Assembly (NCBI RefSeq): GCF_001677885.1
Contig: NZ_LOCQ01000040.1
Span: 1 to 64,000, forward strand
Source: Janthinobacterium psychrotolerans
GTDB lineage: Bacteria > Pseudomonadota > Gammaproteobacteria > Burkholderiales > Burkholderiaceae_D
Direction: 5' to 3'
DNA: 64,000 nucleotides
Part shown: positions 30,030 through 39,167 of the stretch, piece after piece
Numbering within the stretch: position 1 is the stretch's first letter
How the letters are laid out: every line of letters begins with the position of its first letter
The notes under the pieces: model-generated
Database searches by the model: none
What the model was told of the DNA's origin: nothing
What the model saw: the letters and a program-made list of their open reading frames with translations, nothing else
Translations under genes and position numbers: made by a program

Positions 30030-30544
30030 TTCACGACTTTCAACGAGTTCACGCGGGCGCCGCCGTCCATCAGGCTGCGCAGCTTTTCGCGGGCGCGCGC
30101 GAGCCGCGACATGACGGTCCCGACCGGGATGCCGAGCGTCGACGCCACTTCTTCATAACGCATGTCTTCCAGCCCGACCATCAGCAGGATCGCGCGCTGT
30201 TCTTCGCTCAGCAGGCGCAGCGCGGCATCCATCTCGCGCACCTGGATGCTGACCGTGCTGCGATCCGCCAGGGCCGGCATCGGCGTATCATCGTCGAGCG
30301 GCTCGGTGACCAGTGCGCCGCGCCGTATCTGATCGATACGCATATTGTGCATGATCGCAAACAGCCAGGCGCGCGCGTCCGTGCCGGGTTGCAGCGCGGC
30401 GCGCTGGGCCCAGCCGCGTTCGAGCGTGTCCTGCACCAGGTCATCGGCCGCGGCGCGCTCGCCCACGAGCGCGCGCGCGTAGCGCCGCAGCCGCGGGACA
30501 CACGCCAGCAACTCCGCGCCGGGAAGAAGGGGCAGGACGCTCAT
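30026..30544 (-). CDS. ECF-family RNA polymerase sigma factor
   Basis: The 172-aa protein has region 2 (ADDLVQDTLERGWAQRAALQ, then ARAWLFAIMHN) and region 4 (EEVASTLGIPVGTVMSRLARARE), the two domains of ECF sigma factors. With its anti-sigma it would switch on genes in response to an envelope or oxidative signal; candidate targets are its own operon and the sulfite module. The start is ATG 30544. The gene lies 11 bp downstream of the SnoaL-like gene. Confidence 0.9.
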   Translation of the reverse strand: MSVLPLLPGAELLACVPRLRRYARALVGERAAADDLVQDTLERGWAQRAALQPGTDARAWLFAIMHNMRIDQIRRGALVTEPLDDDTPMPALADRSTVSIQVREMDAALRLLSEEQRAILLMVGLEDMRYEEVASTLGIPVGTVMSRLARAREKLRSLMDGGARVNSLKVVK

Positions 30545-30555
30545 GGAACCAGTGA

Positions 30556-30987
30556 TTACATCGCGCTGGCGGCCAGCTTCGGATCGATCTGCCAGGTTTC
30601 ATTGACCAGTTTGCCGTCGCGGTAGGTCAACACGTAGCGCACCTTGATGGAGGCCTTGCCGTCGAATTGCACTGCCGCCGTGACGGTCGCACCCTTCGGA
30701 TTGACCGACTCGGACGCGCCCATAACGGTGACGCGCAGCGGGCCCATCGCGCCGAACTTGCTCCATACGGCGCCGATGGCGGCTGCACCGTCGTAGCTGC
30801 CGTCAAGCGGTCCACCAACCCAGGTCAGCCGCGCATTGTCGGCGTAATCATGCACGATGGCGGCGTGTTCACCGGCGCCAATGGCGGCGAAGTGGGCTTG
30901 CGCCATATCCAGCGCAGGCCCGGCAACAGCCGTGGTGGCGATGCCGATGGTGCTGGCCAACAGGAACATCAGGTGGGTGGTTTTCAT
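30556..30987 (-). CDS. Secreted NTF2/SnoaL-like protein
   Basis: 143 aa with a signal peptide (MKTTHLMFLLASTIGIATTAVA). The remainder is a single alpha+beta cone domain (YADNARLTWVGGPLDGS, then KVRYVLTYRDGKLVNETWQID), matching the SnoaL/DUF4440 type, which binds small molecules or acts as an isomerase. It is the first gene of the ECF operon and exported, so it may participate in the envelope response. No catalytic pair is clear. Confidence 0.75.
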   Translation of the reverse strand: MKTTHLMFLLASTIGIATTAVAGPALDMAQAHFAAIGAGEHAAIVHDYADNARLTWVGGPLDGSYDGAAAIGAVWSKFGAMGPLRVTVMGASESVNPKGATVTAAVQFDGKASIKVRYVLTYRDGKLVNETWQIDPKLAASAM

Positions 30988-31075
30988 GGGTGCGGTCCAG
31001 TACAGGTCAGGTTGAAAAACGGGCTTGCTACAGGTGCAAACGTCATTGCCCTGTTTTTATTCCATGTATTTGTAT

Positions 31076-31960
31076 TTATTTTTTTGTGTTCATCAATTCT
31101 TCAAATGCCAGCGCCGCACGGCTGCGATGGCGTTCAGGATGACGCAGCATCGAGAACCCACGCGCCGGCAGGACCAGCGCCGCGCGCGCCAGCAGGCCCG
31201 CCTGAACATGCGATGCCACGACCAGTTCGGAAATCGCGGTGGCAAAGGGACCGGCCATCACCGCGCTGCGCACCGCCTCGTTGGACGGCAGGCTGAGAGC
31301 AACCTGCATTGCGGCGACCGGCACGCCCATGTCCGACAGCGCTTTCTCAAACGCCGAACGCGTGCCGGAACCGGTTTCGCGCAAAATCCATTGCGCCTGC
31401 ACCAGGTCGGCAGCCGCCAGCGGCACCCCGGCGGACCATGGATGATCGGGTGCTACCACGACAACGAGCTGATCCTCCCCCACAGCTTCGATGGCCAGGG
31501 AGGGTTCGTCGATGTCGCCTTCGATGAAACCGAGGTCAGCGCCACCCAGCAGGATGGCCTGCGCCACGCTGTCGGTATTGCCCACTTCCAAAGTCAGGTC
31601 GATGGCGGGGTACGTTTGACGAAATTGAACGAGCAGGCGAGGCAGCCAGTAGCTGGCGATAGTCTGACTGGCATGAATGGCCAGCGTGCCGCGCCTCATC
31701 TCACCTAGTTCCGAAAGCATGTTTTCGGCGGCGCGCACGCTGGCCAGCGTGCGCTGAGCCCCCGCCAAAAAGATCCGCCCGGCTTCGGAGAGTTCGATGC
31801 GCCGCCCGATGCGATGGAACAGTGCCGTGCCGTAGTGCTCTTCCAGGGCCTTGATCGAGGAGCTGACGGCCGACGGGGACAAAAATAGGGCGGCAGCCGC
31901 TTGGGTAAGGTGCTGCCGTTGTGCGACTTCAACAAAAATGCGTAGCTGGTCCAATGTCAT
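31076..31960 (-). CDS. LysR-family transcriptional regulator (YeiE-like)
   Basis: About 294 aa; I use ATG 31960, with GGA ten bases upstream, rather than TTG 31972. The helix-turn-helix (MTLDQLRIFVEVAQRQHLTQAAA then SPSAVSSSIKALEE) is followed by the effector domain with LRETGSGTRSAFEKAL. It lies divergently from the YeiH-type exporter, 100 bp apart, the standard yeiE-yeiH layout, so it most likely controls that exporter in response to sulfur compounds. It is similar in architecture to the LysR at 23419. Confidence 0.9.
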   Translation of the reverse strand: MTLDQLRIFVEVAQRQHLTQAAAALFLSPSAVSSSIKALEEHYGTALFHRIGRRIELSEAGRIFLAGAQRTLASVRAAENMLSELGEMRRGTLAIHASQTIASYWLPRLLVQFRQTYPAIDLTLEVGNTDSVAQAILLGGADLGFIEGDIDEPSLAIEAVGEDQLVVVVAPDHPWSAGVPLAAADLVQAQWILRETGSGTRSAFEKALSDMGVPVAAMQVALSLPSNEAVRSAVMAGPFATAISELVVASHVQAGLLARAALVLPARGFSMLRHPERHRSRAALAFEELMNTKK

Positions 31961-32060
31961 CGTTCGATCCAATCTAATGATTTGTAATTAATTATACGAT
32001 GGACCGAACGAAATCACCGTTCGATAATGCATGCTCTGAACATCTGAACGAGAGTCGACC

Positions 32061-33071
32061 ATGACATCCCAGTATCAAAAATGCGCTCCATTTGTCCCCG
32101 GCCTGTTGCTGTGCGGCGCTGTCACGCTGGCCGCGTATGGAATGGAAGCTGCAGAAGCCCACCTGTTCGGACGCGCGTGGCTCGAAAGCCTGGTCCTGGC
32201 GATTTTGCTCGGAACTGGACTGCGCACCGTGCACCGTCTCGATCAGCGGTTCGAGCCAGGCATCCACATGGGCGCCAAGCTGCTGCTTGAGATTGCCGTG
32301 GTGCTGCTGGGCGCGTCCGTCAGCGCCGGCGCGCTGCTCGAAAACGGCATGGGACTGGTCGGCGGCATTGCCGGGGTAGTCGTACTGGCGATTCTGTTCA
32401 GTTATTTCCTGGGCCGCAGCGCCGGTCTGCCGAAAAAGATGGCGATCCTGATTGCTTGCGGCAATTCAATTTGCGGCAACTCGGCGATTGCGGCGGTGGC
32501 CCCGGTGATCGACGCAGATGGCAAGGACGTGGCCGCCTCCATCGCCTTTACGGCGGTGCTGGGTGTGGTGGTGGTGCTCGGGTTGCCGTTGCTGGTGGGG
32601 CTGTTGTCATTCACGCCGGTTCAATACGGCGTGTTTGCCGGGCTGACCGTGTATGCCGTGCCACAGGTACTGGCGGCAACGAGTTCGGTGTCCGCAGTCA
32701 GCGTACACATTGGCACCCTGGTCAAGCTGGTGCGCGTGTTGATGCTGGGCCCGGTCGTGCTGGTGTTGTCTCTGATGGGAAGCGGACGGGGAGGCGCCCG
32801 CCTGAACGTCGCGCACCTGGTGCCGTGGTTTATCGTCGGCTTCCTTGCATTGCTGGGCTTGCGCTCGCTGGGCTGGATTCCGCAGGCAGCGCTGGCGCCA
32901 GCGCACGATGCCGCCAATTTTTTCACCATTATGTCGATGGCCGCGCTCGGCCTCGGCGTCGATGCCCGCGCTGTCCTGCGTGCCGGCGGCAAGGTCGCCG
33001 GGGTTGTCATTTTTTCGCTGCTCGGCCTTGGTGTCATCAGTTTCACCCTGATCAAATTTCTGGGTGTTTAA
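32061..33071 (+). CDS. YeiH-family putative sulfate/sulfite exporter
   Basis: The 336-aa membrane protein has about 10 spans and matches the UPF0324/YeiH family, including the signature GNSICGNSAIAAVAP at about residues 134-148. The neighbouring LysR supports a sulfur role; on this transposon it is the second anion-exporter-type gene beside the TDT protein. The start ATG at 32061 is 100 bp from the regulator. It is followed by the AcfC-like gene 47 bp away. Confidence 0.88.
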   Translation: MTSQYQKCAPFVPGLLLCGAVTLAAYGMEAAEAHLFGRAWLESLVLAILLGTGLRTVHRLDQRFEPGIHMGAKLLLEIAVVLLGASVSAGALLENGMGLVGGIAGVVVLAILFSYFLGRSAGLPKKMAILIACGNSICGNSAIAAVAPVIDADGKDVAASIAFTAVLGVVVVLGLPLLVGLLSFTPVQYGVFAGLTVYAVPQVLAATSSVSAVSVHIGTLVKLVRVLMLGPVVLVLSLMGSGRGGARLNVAHLVPWFIVGFLALLGLRSLGWIPQAALAPAHDAANFFTIMSMAALGLGVDARAVLRAGGKVAGVVIFSLLGLGVISFTLIKFLGV

Positions 33072-33118
33072 GGGCGTAGCAGTACGCCATCCATTTTCCA
33101 CAAACGAAAGATAACGCC

Positions 33119-33892
33119 ATGACATCACATCACTATTTGACCGCGGCGCGCTGCAGCCTTGTTGCTGCAGTTGCGCTCACCGCTGGTATCGCGTGTGCCC
33201 AGCAGCCGTTGCTGGTGTACGGCCCGGGTGGACCGGCTCCTGCGATGAAAGAAGCAGCGGCGGCATTCGAGCATGCGAACGGCATCAAAGTCACCGTCAC
33301 GGCCGGCCCCACGCCAAGCTGGATCGACCATGCAAAACAGGATGCGGACATCATTTACAGCGGTTCGGAAACGATGATGACGGACTTTACGGTAGCGATG
33401 GGCGGCAAGATACAGGAGGCAAGCATTACCCCGCTATATATGCGTCCCCTGGCGATCCTGGTGCGTCCCGGCAATCCCAAGCACCTCCGCGGCGTGGCCG
33501 ACCTGATGCAGCCTGGCGTGCGTCTGCTTGTGGTCAACGGCGCCGGCCAGAACGGCGTCTGGGAAGACATGGCTGGCCGCAAAGGCAGCATGGAGTCGGT
33601 GCGCAAGGTACGCGCGAATATTGCCAGTTACGCACCCAACAGCGCGAGCGCGCGCGATACCTGGACCGCCCGCACCGACATCGACGCGTGGCTTATCTGG
33701 AATATCTGGCAGGTGTCGAACCCGCGCCTGGCCGACGTCGTGCCAATCGAACCTGATTATGCGATTTACCGCGATACCGGCGTGGCGTTGACTGAGCATG
33801 GCGCCGCCAACCCGCAAGCGAAGCAGTTCATCGCATTCCTGCAATCGACGCAAGGCAGCGCGATCTTTGCCAAGTGGGGCTGGCAGAAATAA
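33119..33892 (+). CDS. AcfC-like periplasmic solute-binding protein
   Basis: 257 aa with a signal peptide (ending TAGIACA). Binding-protein motifs include YGPGGPAPAMKEAA at the mature N-terminus, DADIIYSGSETMM and NIWQVSNPRLADV, as in the AcfC/molybdate-binding-like group. It probably binds a small oxyanion in the periplasm; no permease is encoded with it, which is common for AcfC-type proteins. It sits after the YeiH-type exporter in the same direction and may share its promoter. Confidence 0.8.
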   Translation: MTSHHYLTAARCSLVAAVALTAGIACAQQPLLVYGPGGPAPAMKEAAAAFEHANGIKVTVTAGPTPSWIDHAKQDADIIYSGSETMMTDFTVAMGGKIQEASITPLYMRPLAILVRPGNPKHLRGVADLMQPGVRLLVVNGAGQNGVWEDMAGRKGSMESVRKVRANIASYAPNSASARDTWTARTDIDAWLIWNIWQVSNPRLADVVPIEPDYAIYRDTGVALTEHGAANPQAKQFIAFLQSTQGSAIFAKWGWQK

Positions 33893-33985
33893 TGAGCGCC
33901 GGATTGTCGGCCTGCGGCGGGTTTCAGTACGTTCAGGTACCGCGTGCAGCGCGTCGCACTGCGGCGGTAACGATTCCTGGACAAA

Positions 33986-34321
33986 ATGGGCAAAAACGCA
34001 CCATCGCGCGGGGCGGTCGTGACCCAAGCGCTTGCCCTGGCAGCGCCCGGTGCACTTGGAATTCTTTCTGGAGCTGCAGCCGCAGGGACTGCCACCGCAT
34101 GGCGGGTCGTCTTCCAGGGGAGCGACGCCAACCCCATGAAACGGAATCTGACGCTCAACAATACTTGCAATGCGCAGGATGACCTGGGCGCCGACAACGT
34201 GAGGATCGAGGTCGTTGCGTTTGGCCACGGCATCGCGATGCTGATGGCCCACAGCGCTGTCGCCGAACGGCTAGCTTGTCGAGATGCTTGGCCAAGGTCG
34301 CCGGCGATAGCGCGCCCCTGA
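33986..34321 (+). pseudogene. Degraded DsrE-like (peroxiredoxin-type) gene
   Basis: The frame reads a signal-like start, then ATAWRVVFQGSD, LTLNNTCNAQDDLGADNVRI and EVVAFGHGIAMLMA. These match the DsrE/DUF1791 pattern (WRVVFHV, NALNNARN, VEVVAHGPG). After VAERL the similarity stops and the C-terminal half is missing or frameshifted, so I call it a relic. It sits next to a decayed TlpA-like gene on the opposite strand. Confidence 0.6.
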
Positions 34322-34590
34322 TTAGCGCGCCATGGCGCCAATATGGTCGATCAGAACATTTTGCAGGACCAGGCTTTTTTGGGAAAGACAGCATTTGAAT
34401 GCCGGGGCAAAACCACCCTGATTAGCAAAGATGAAGACGACATCGCCACGCCCTGCCTGCGCTTTGGCCAAGACCGGCGTCTCTCGACGACCGGCGGGCA
34501 CCAACTGGCCCACAGGTTCGCTACTACGGGCTTGCCGGACAGCGACAGTCCGCTTTTGGCCGAAAGCTGCCTGTCGGAAAACAGATGTTT
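34322..34590 (-). pseudogene. Degraded TlpA-like thiol-disulfide reductase relic
   Basis: On the minus strand one frame reads LSGKPVVANLWASWCPP, the start of a thioredoxin active site (WASWCPPC), but it is then frameshifted so the second Cys is lost. The following frame reads RRETPVLAKAQAGRGDVVFI and LVLQNVLIDHIGAMAR, typical of TlpA-like proteins. It is cut off at 34322. The relic lies against the transposon's res region, so its N-terminus was lost when transposition functions were joined. Confidence 0.7.
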
Positions 34591-34706
34591 TCCGACGGCT
34601 CGACAGGCGATATCTCGAGCTTACACCCCAAGGCATGAAAAGTGTACGGAATACTATGTCGTCATGGTGTAGCATACGACAATCATATTTCATGGGTTTT
34701 CCGTAC
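34573..34706 (+). promoter_or_regulatory. res-like resolution region upstream of resolvase
   Basis: A perfect inverted repeat, GTCGGAAAAC at 34573-34582 and GTTTTCCGAC at 34587-34596, is followed by a 25-bp dyad TGTCGT ... ACGACA at 34657-34681, the size of a Tn3 crossover subsite. This lies directly upstream of the resolvase start. It probably serves as res and as the resolvase's operator. Confidence 0.6.
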
Positions 34707-35285
34707 ATGCTTGTCGGGTACATGCGGGTTTCGTCCGAGTCTGACCGCCAAAACACCAACCTGCAGCGCGACGCGCTGCAGGCGGCGGGCGTCGATGTCC
34801 GGCATCTTTATGAAGACCGTGCGTCCGGTTCCAAGGATGATCGGCCAGGCTTGGCTCAGGCGCTTGAATTCTTGCGGCCTGGTGATGTGCTTGTCGTCTG
34901 GAAGCTAGATCGGCTCGGCCGCTCATTGCCGCACCTACTTTCCATCGTAAACACGCTCAAAGACAAGCAGGTCGCCTTTCGGTCACTCACCGAAGGAATG
35001 GACACGACGACAGCTTCCGGCGAACTGCTGTTCCATGTTTTCGGCGCGCTGGCCCAGTTCGAGCGGGCGTTGACCAAGGAACGCGTGACCGCCGGACTTG
35101 CCGCAGCGCGTCGGCGCGGTCGTGTCGGCGGCCGCCCACCGTCAATTACCGGCGAAAAATTGGAGTCCATTCTTGCCGCACTGCGCGACGGCATGTCCAA
35201 GGCGGCTGTCTGCCGAACCTTTGGGGTCAAGCGAACCACGCTGATTGAAACCATTTCGCGAATTGGCGGAGCGGGGCCAACATGA
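34707..35285 (+). CDS. tnpR: Tn3-family serine resolvase
   Basis: 192 aa from ATG 34707 (34692 is in frame). The start VGYMRVSSESD holds the catalytic Ser, the resolvase core includes EDRASGSKDDRPGL and ALAQFERALTKER, and the C-terminus has a Hin-type helix-turn-helix (AALRDGMSKAAVCRTFGVKR). It resolves the cointegrate at the res site just upstream. Its 3' end lies 32 bp before the tnpA start. No break is visible, so resolution should work. Confidence 0.93.
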   Translation: MLVGYMRVSSESDRQNTNLQRDALQAAGVDVRHLYEDRASGSKDDRPGLAQALEFLRPGDVLVVWKLDRLGRSLPHLLSIVNTLKDKQVAFRSLTEGMDTTTASGELLFHVFGALAQFERALTKERVTAGLAAARRRGRVGGRPPSITGEKLESILAALRDGMSKAAVCRTFGVKRTTLIETISRIGGAGPT

Positions 35286-35317
35286 GGTGCCTATGCGTCG
35301 GCAGGATGACGTAACGT

Positions 35318-38284
35318 ATGGCGCGTCGTTCGGTACTTTCCTCAACGGAACGGGAGAGCCTATTGGCCCTCCCGGAGGCCGAAGACGATCTCATTCAGCA
35401 TTACAGCTTCACCGAGTCCGATTTGTCCATGATCCGGCAGCGCCGCGGCGACGCCAACCGAATCGGCTTCGCCGTCCAATTGTGCCTGCTGCGCTACCCT
35501 GGCTACGCGCTGGCTGGCGACATGCTGGTGCCGGATATGGTGATTCAATGGGTCGCCCGCCAGGTACGAAGCGATGCCGCCACTTGGCAGGAATACGGGG
35601 TGCGCGAAAAAACGCGGAATGAGCATTTGCATGAGTTGCGCGCCTATCTCGGATTGTCACCGTTCGGGTTGACGGATTTTCGGAAGCTGGCTCACAGTTT
35701 GGCTGACCTTGCCATGCAGACTGACAAAGGCATCGTGCTCGCAAGCCATGCCTTGCAAACGCTGAGGCAGAAACGGATTATCTTGCCGGCTCTATCGGTC
35801 ATTGAGCGTGCTTGCGCGGAAGCTGTGACGCGGGCCAACAGGCGCATCTATCGGACGTTGATCGAGCCGCTGGAACGACATCACCGAAGCGGGCTGGATA
35901 ACCTGCTCAATGTTGCGCCGGACATAAAAATCACTTGGCTCGTATGGTTGCGTCAGTCACCACGCAAACCGAATTCCCGCTACGTGCGGGAGCATATCGA
36001 GCGCCTCAAGATCTTCCAGTCGCTCGCCCTGCCGGAGGGACTGGGCCGGCATATTCACCAAAACCGTCTGCTGAAGATTGCGCGTGAAGGCGCGCAGATG
36101 CAACCGAGTGACCTTGCCAGATTTGAGGACGAGCGGCGCTATGCCACACTGGCAGCACTGGCCATCGAAGGCATGGCCACCGTGACGGACGAGTTGGTCG
36201 ACCTGCACGACCGCATCATGGTCAAGATGTTCAGCGCCGCCAAGAACAAGCACCAGGAGCAGTTCCAAAAGCAAGGCAAGGCGATCAACGACAAGGTACG
36301 TCTGTATTCGAAAATTGGCCGTGCGCTGGTCAAAGCCAAAGAATCCGGCGACGACCCATATGCCGCGATCGAGTCCGTGCTGCCGTGGATTGAATTTGAA
36401 CAAAGCGTCACCGAGGCCACCCAGCTCGCCCGGCCCGCCACCTTTGACCATCTAAAATTGATTGAAGAGCAGTACAGCACATTGCGTCGCTATACGCCCG
36501 AATTTCTCGACGTGCTCAAGCTCAAGGCGGCGCCCGCAGCACAAGCGGTGCTCGACGCCATTGATGTCGTGCGTAAGATGAACACGACCGGAGCGCGCAA
36601 GGTACCGGAAGATGCGACCATCACATTCGTCAAAGCCCGCTGGAAACCGCTAGTTATCACCAGCGATGGCATCGACCGACGCTTCTATGAGATATGCGCA
36701 CTGTCCGAACTGAAGAACGCCCTGCGCTCCGGCGATATTTGGGTGCAGGGCTCGCGCCAGTTCCGGGATTTCGAGGAGTATTTGCTGTCACCGGAAAAAT
36801 TCAGCGAACTCAGACAGGCCCGTACGCTGCCCATTGCAATCAACCCTGACCTCGACCAGTACTTGCTCGAACGCGTGATGCTGCTGAACCAGCAACTGGC
36901 CACGGTCAACCGGCTTGCGCTGGCCAATGAACTGCCGGACGCCATTATTACCGACACTGGCCTCAAAATCAGCCCGCAGGACGCGGTGGTGCCCGAGTCG
37001 GCCCAGGCACTGATCGACCTCACCAGCGCGATGCTGCCACGCATCAAGATTACGGAACTGCTGATGGACGTCGACGACTGGACCGGATTCACCCGCCACT
37101 TCGTCCATCTGAAAAACGGCGAGCAGGCCAAGGACAGGACACTGCTGCTGTCGGCGATTCTTGCCGACGCCATCAACCTCGGCCTGACCAAGATGGCGGA
37201 ATCGAGCCCCGGCGTGACCTATTCCAAGCTGTCGTGGTTACAGGCCTGGCACATCCGTGACGAAACCTATTCGGCCGGCTTGGCCGACCTCGTCAACGCT
37301 CAATCCTCTCACGCGTTTGCCGCTAACTGGGGCGACGGCACCACGTCATCATCGGATGGCCAGCGCTTCCGCGCGGCCGGCCGGGCCGAAAGTACCGGAC
37401 ACATCAACCCGAAGTACGGCGCCGAACCGGGAAAGATGATCTACACGCATATCGCCGACAACTACGCTCCGTTCAGCACCAAGATGGTCAACGTCGGCGT
37501 CAGGGATTCGACCTATGTGCTCGACGGATTGCTGTATCACGAATCAGACCTGCGCATCGAGGAGCACTACACGGACACCGCCGGCTTCACGGACCACGTG
37601 TTCGCGCTGATGCATACGCTGGGCTTTCGCTTCGCGCCACGCATTCGCGACCTCGGCGACACGAAGCTGTACATTCCGGGCGCCATTGCGGACTATCCAG
37701 GGTTGAAGTCCATGATCGGCGGTACCCTGAACATCAAGCACTTGCGCGCGCACTGGGACGAAATCCTGCGCCTGGCGGCGTCAATCAAGCATGGCACCGT
37801 CACCGCATCGCTCATGCTGCGCAAGCTCGGCAGTTATCCGCGCCAGAACGGTCTGGCGATCGCGCTGCGTGAACTGGGCCGCATCGAGCGCACGCTGTTC
37901 ATTCTGGACTGGCTCCAAAGCGTCGAGCTACGCCGGCGCGTCCACGCCGGATTGAACAAAGGGGAGGCGCGCAACGCGCTGGCCAGGGCAGTCTTCATCC
38001 ACCGGCTGGGCGAAATTCGGGACCGGAGCTTTGAACAGCAGCGGTATCGTGCCAGCGGCCTGAATCTGGTGACGGCCGCCATTGTGCTATGGAACACCGT
38101 GTACCTGGAGCGGGCCACGCAGGCCTTGCGCGAGTCAGGCAAGCTGGCCAAGGACGACATGCTGCAATACCTTTCGCCCTTGGGCTGGGAACACATCAAT
38201 CTGACCGGAGATTACGTCTGGCGTCAGAGTCGGAAGAGCGACGATGGACAATTTCGGCCGTTGGGGTTCCGCAATAACGAGTGA
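35318..38284 (+). CDS. tnpA: Tn3-family transposase
   Basis: The 988-aa intact transposase has the usual Tn3 length. The start [18 protein letters not shown] is the DUF4158-type N-terminus, and the DDE_Tnp_Tn3 domain fills the C-terminal half with blocks such as [20 protein letters not shown] and [20 protein letters not shown]. It cuts and joins the 38-bp repeats, the right one of which begins 5 bp after its stop. It lies downstream of the resolvase on the same strand, the tnpR-tnpA order seen in many Tn3 subgroups. Confidence 0.95.
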   Translation: MARRSVLSSTERESLLALPEAEDDLIQHYSFTESDLSMIRQRRGDANRIGFAVQLCLLRYPGYALAGDMLVPDMVIQWVARQVRSDAATWQEYGVREKTRNEHLHELRAYLGLSPFGLTDFRKLAHSLADLAMQTDKGIVLASHALQTLRQKRIILPALSVIERACAEAVTRANRRIYRTLIEPLERHHRSGLDNLLNVAPDIKITWLVWLRQSPRKPNSRYVREHIERLKIFQSLALPEGLGRHIHQNRLLKIAREGAQMQPSDLARFEDERRYATLAALAIEGMATVTDELVDLHDRIMVKMFSAAKNKHQEQFQKQGKAINDKVRLYSKIGRALVKAKESGDDPYAAIESVLPWIEFEQSVTEATQLARPATFDHLKLIEEQYSTLRRYTPEFLDVLKLKAAPAAQAVLDAIDVVRKMNTTGARKVPEDATITFVKARWKPLVITSDGIDRRFYEICALSELKNALRSGDIWVQGSRQFRDFEEYLLSPEKFSELRQARTLPIAINPDLDQYLLERVMLLNQQLATVNRLALANELPDAIITDTGLKISPQDAVVPESAQALIDLTSAMLPRIKITELLMDVDDWTGFTRHFVHLKNGEQAKDRTLLLSAILADAINLGLTKMAESSPGVTYSKLSWLQAWHIRDETYSAGLADLVNAQSSHAFAANWGDGTTSSSDGQRFRAAGRAESTGHINPKYGAEPGKMIYTHIADNYAPFSTKMVNVGVRDSTYVLDGLLYHESDLRIEEHYTDTAGFTDHVFALMHTLGFRFAPRIRDLGDTKLYIPGAIADYPGLKSMIGGTLNIKHLRAHWDEILRLAASIKHGTVTASLMLRKLGSYPRQNGLAIALRELGRIERTLFILDWLQSVELRRRVHAGLNKGEARNALARAVFIHRLGEIRDRSFEQQRYRASGLNLVTAAIVLWNTVYLERATQALRESGKLAKDDMLQYLSPLGWEHINLTGDYVWRQSRKSDDGQFRPLGFRNNE

Positions 38285-38289
38285 AGTGG

Positions 38290-38327
38290 CTTAGCGCCCG
38301 ATTTTTTCCGAATCCTGTGTTCTCCCC
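38290..38327 (-). repeat. Right terminal inverted repeat of Tn3-family transposon
   Basis: 38 bp reading CTTAGCGCCC on the plus strand and ending TGTGTTCTCCCC, the reverse complement of the left repeat with one base changed. It begins five bases after the tnpA stop codon. Confidence 0.95.
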
Positions 38328-38332
38328 CTCTA
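38328..38332. repeat. Target-site duplication, right copy (CTCTA)
   Basis: Identical to 19117-19121 and abutting the right inverted repeat. The pair shows one insertion event and lets the pre-insertion sequence be rebuilt by joining 19121 to 38333. Confidence 0.92.
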
Positions 38333-38399
38333 TGGTCCACGCCGAGGCAGCTGCCCGCCATGTCGGCACCTACCGCCTGCCGCTACCACCGCTCCTCTG

Positions 38400-38735
38400 C
38401 CGCTGATCGAACAAACGGTTTCACTCAGTTTTTTGCTTAAACAGGGTATCGACGGCTGGCCGCCGTCCAGGCCGGCTAGCGCCTGCAGCGGTGCCGCGTC
38501 GGTCATCGGACATTTGACTAGCATGGACTCTACGCAGTGAGTCACCAGCCAGATGGTGCGGGCGGCCCCGTCAGTGAACGAGAGCACCGGGCGGCGGTTT
38601 CATCGACGCGCCCCAGCACATTCTCCAACGGCCAGCGCTGCGGCTCGCAATTGACGGTGGCCAGCGGCACCGGTTCGGTGCGGCCCTGCGCGAAATGCAG
38701 GTGTAGCCAATGGGACTTGTGGTCCTGCAGCTAAG
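38400..38735 (-). pseudogene. Frameshifted protein relic at right flank of transposon
   Basis: One minus-strand frame reads SHWLHLHFAQGRTEPVPLAT and RWPLENVLGRVDETAA; after a frameshift near 38595 the next frame continues VLSFTDGAARTIWLVTHCVE and PLQALAGLDGGQPSIP. The two halves join into one plausible protein, so this is a decayed gene. I do not recognise the family. It lies in the target region of the transposon. Confidence 0.5.
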
Positions 38736-39167
38736 TCGCGGGGCTTTGGTGCGCCACCATCAGTTGGCTGCTGCCAGATCGCGCCAAAACTGCAGGCCCC
38801 TTGGAAAGATCCACATGGCAGGGGTGACCGCCGACTTAGCTAGCATCTCAGGATGGGGCTGCATGTAGCATTGTCGGCTATTGGAGTGGTGCCTGCGGCG
38901 CGCACCGTCATATGACCTCGATAGGATCAATCGGCGGCCTACGTACGGCACAGCCAACGCTTGTCGCGCGGCTCGACTTGCAACCGCTACAGCGGCGCTT
39001 GCATCATCGCCTGAGGAGTGTCGGTCTGAGGTACAAGGCACGGTTTTGGTCCCCGGAAGCATCACCCCGCCGCGCATGGGAAACGGTGTCAGCTCACGTA
39101 GCTTTTTTATTGCAAAATGCGTATCATCACCGCTCCATCCGCCCAGTGATACCCACCGATCTTGATC
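38736..39167. other. Stretch without a supported gene upstream of RES gene
   Basis: Both strands hold frames but none has a recognisable family or ribosome-binding site. Confidence 0.4.

Larger units (their letters stand above)
19122..38327 (+). mobile_element. Complete 19.2-kb Tn3-family transposon with redox/sulfur cargo
   Basis: 38-bp inverted repeats (19122-19159 and 38290-38327, one mismatch) are flanked by an exact 5-bp duplication, CTCTA. Inside are a serine resolvase with a res-like region, a 988-aa Tn3-type transposase, and about 15 kb of cargo: sulfite-oxidase-type enzyme with cytochrome c, CLC channel, two LysR regulators, malate dehydrogenase, two sulfur-anion-type exporters, an ECF sigma operon and a solute-binding protein. 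The exact duplication indicates one transposition of the whole unit with no later deletion at either end. Relic genes inside show the cargo was assembled from host DNA. Confidence 0.93.
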
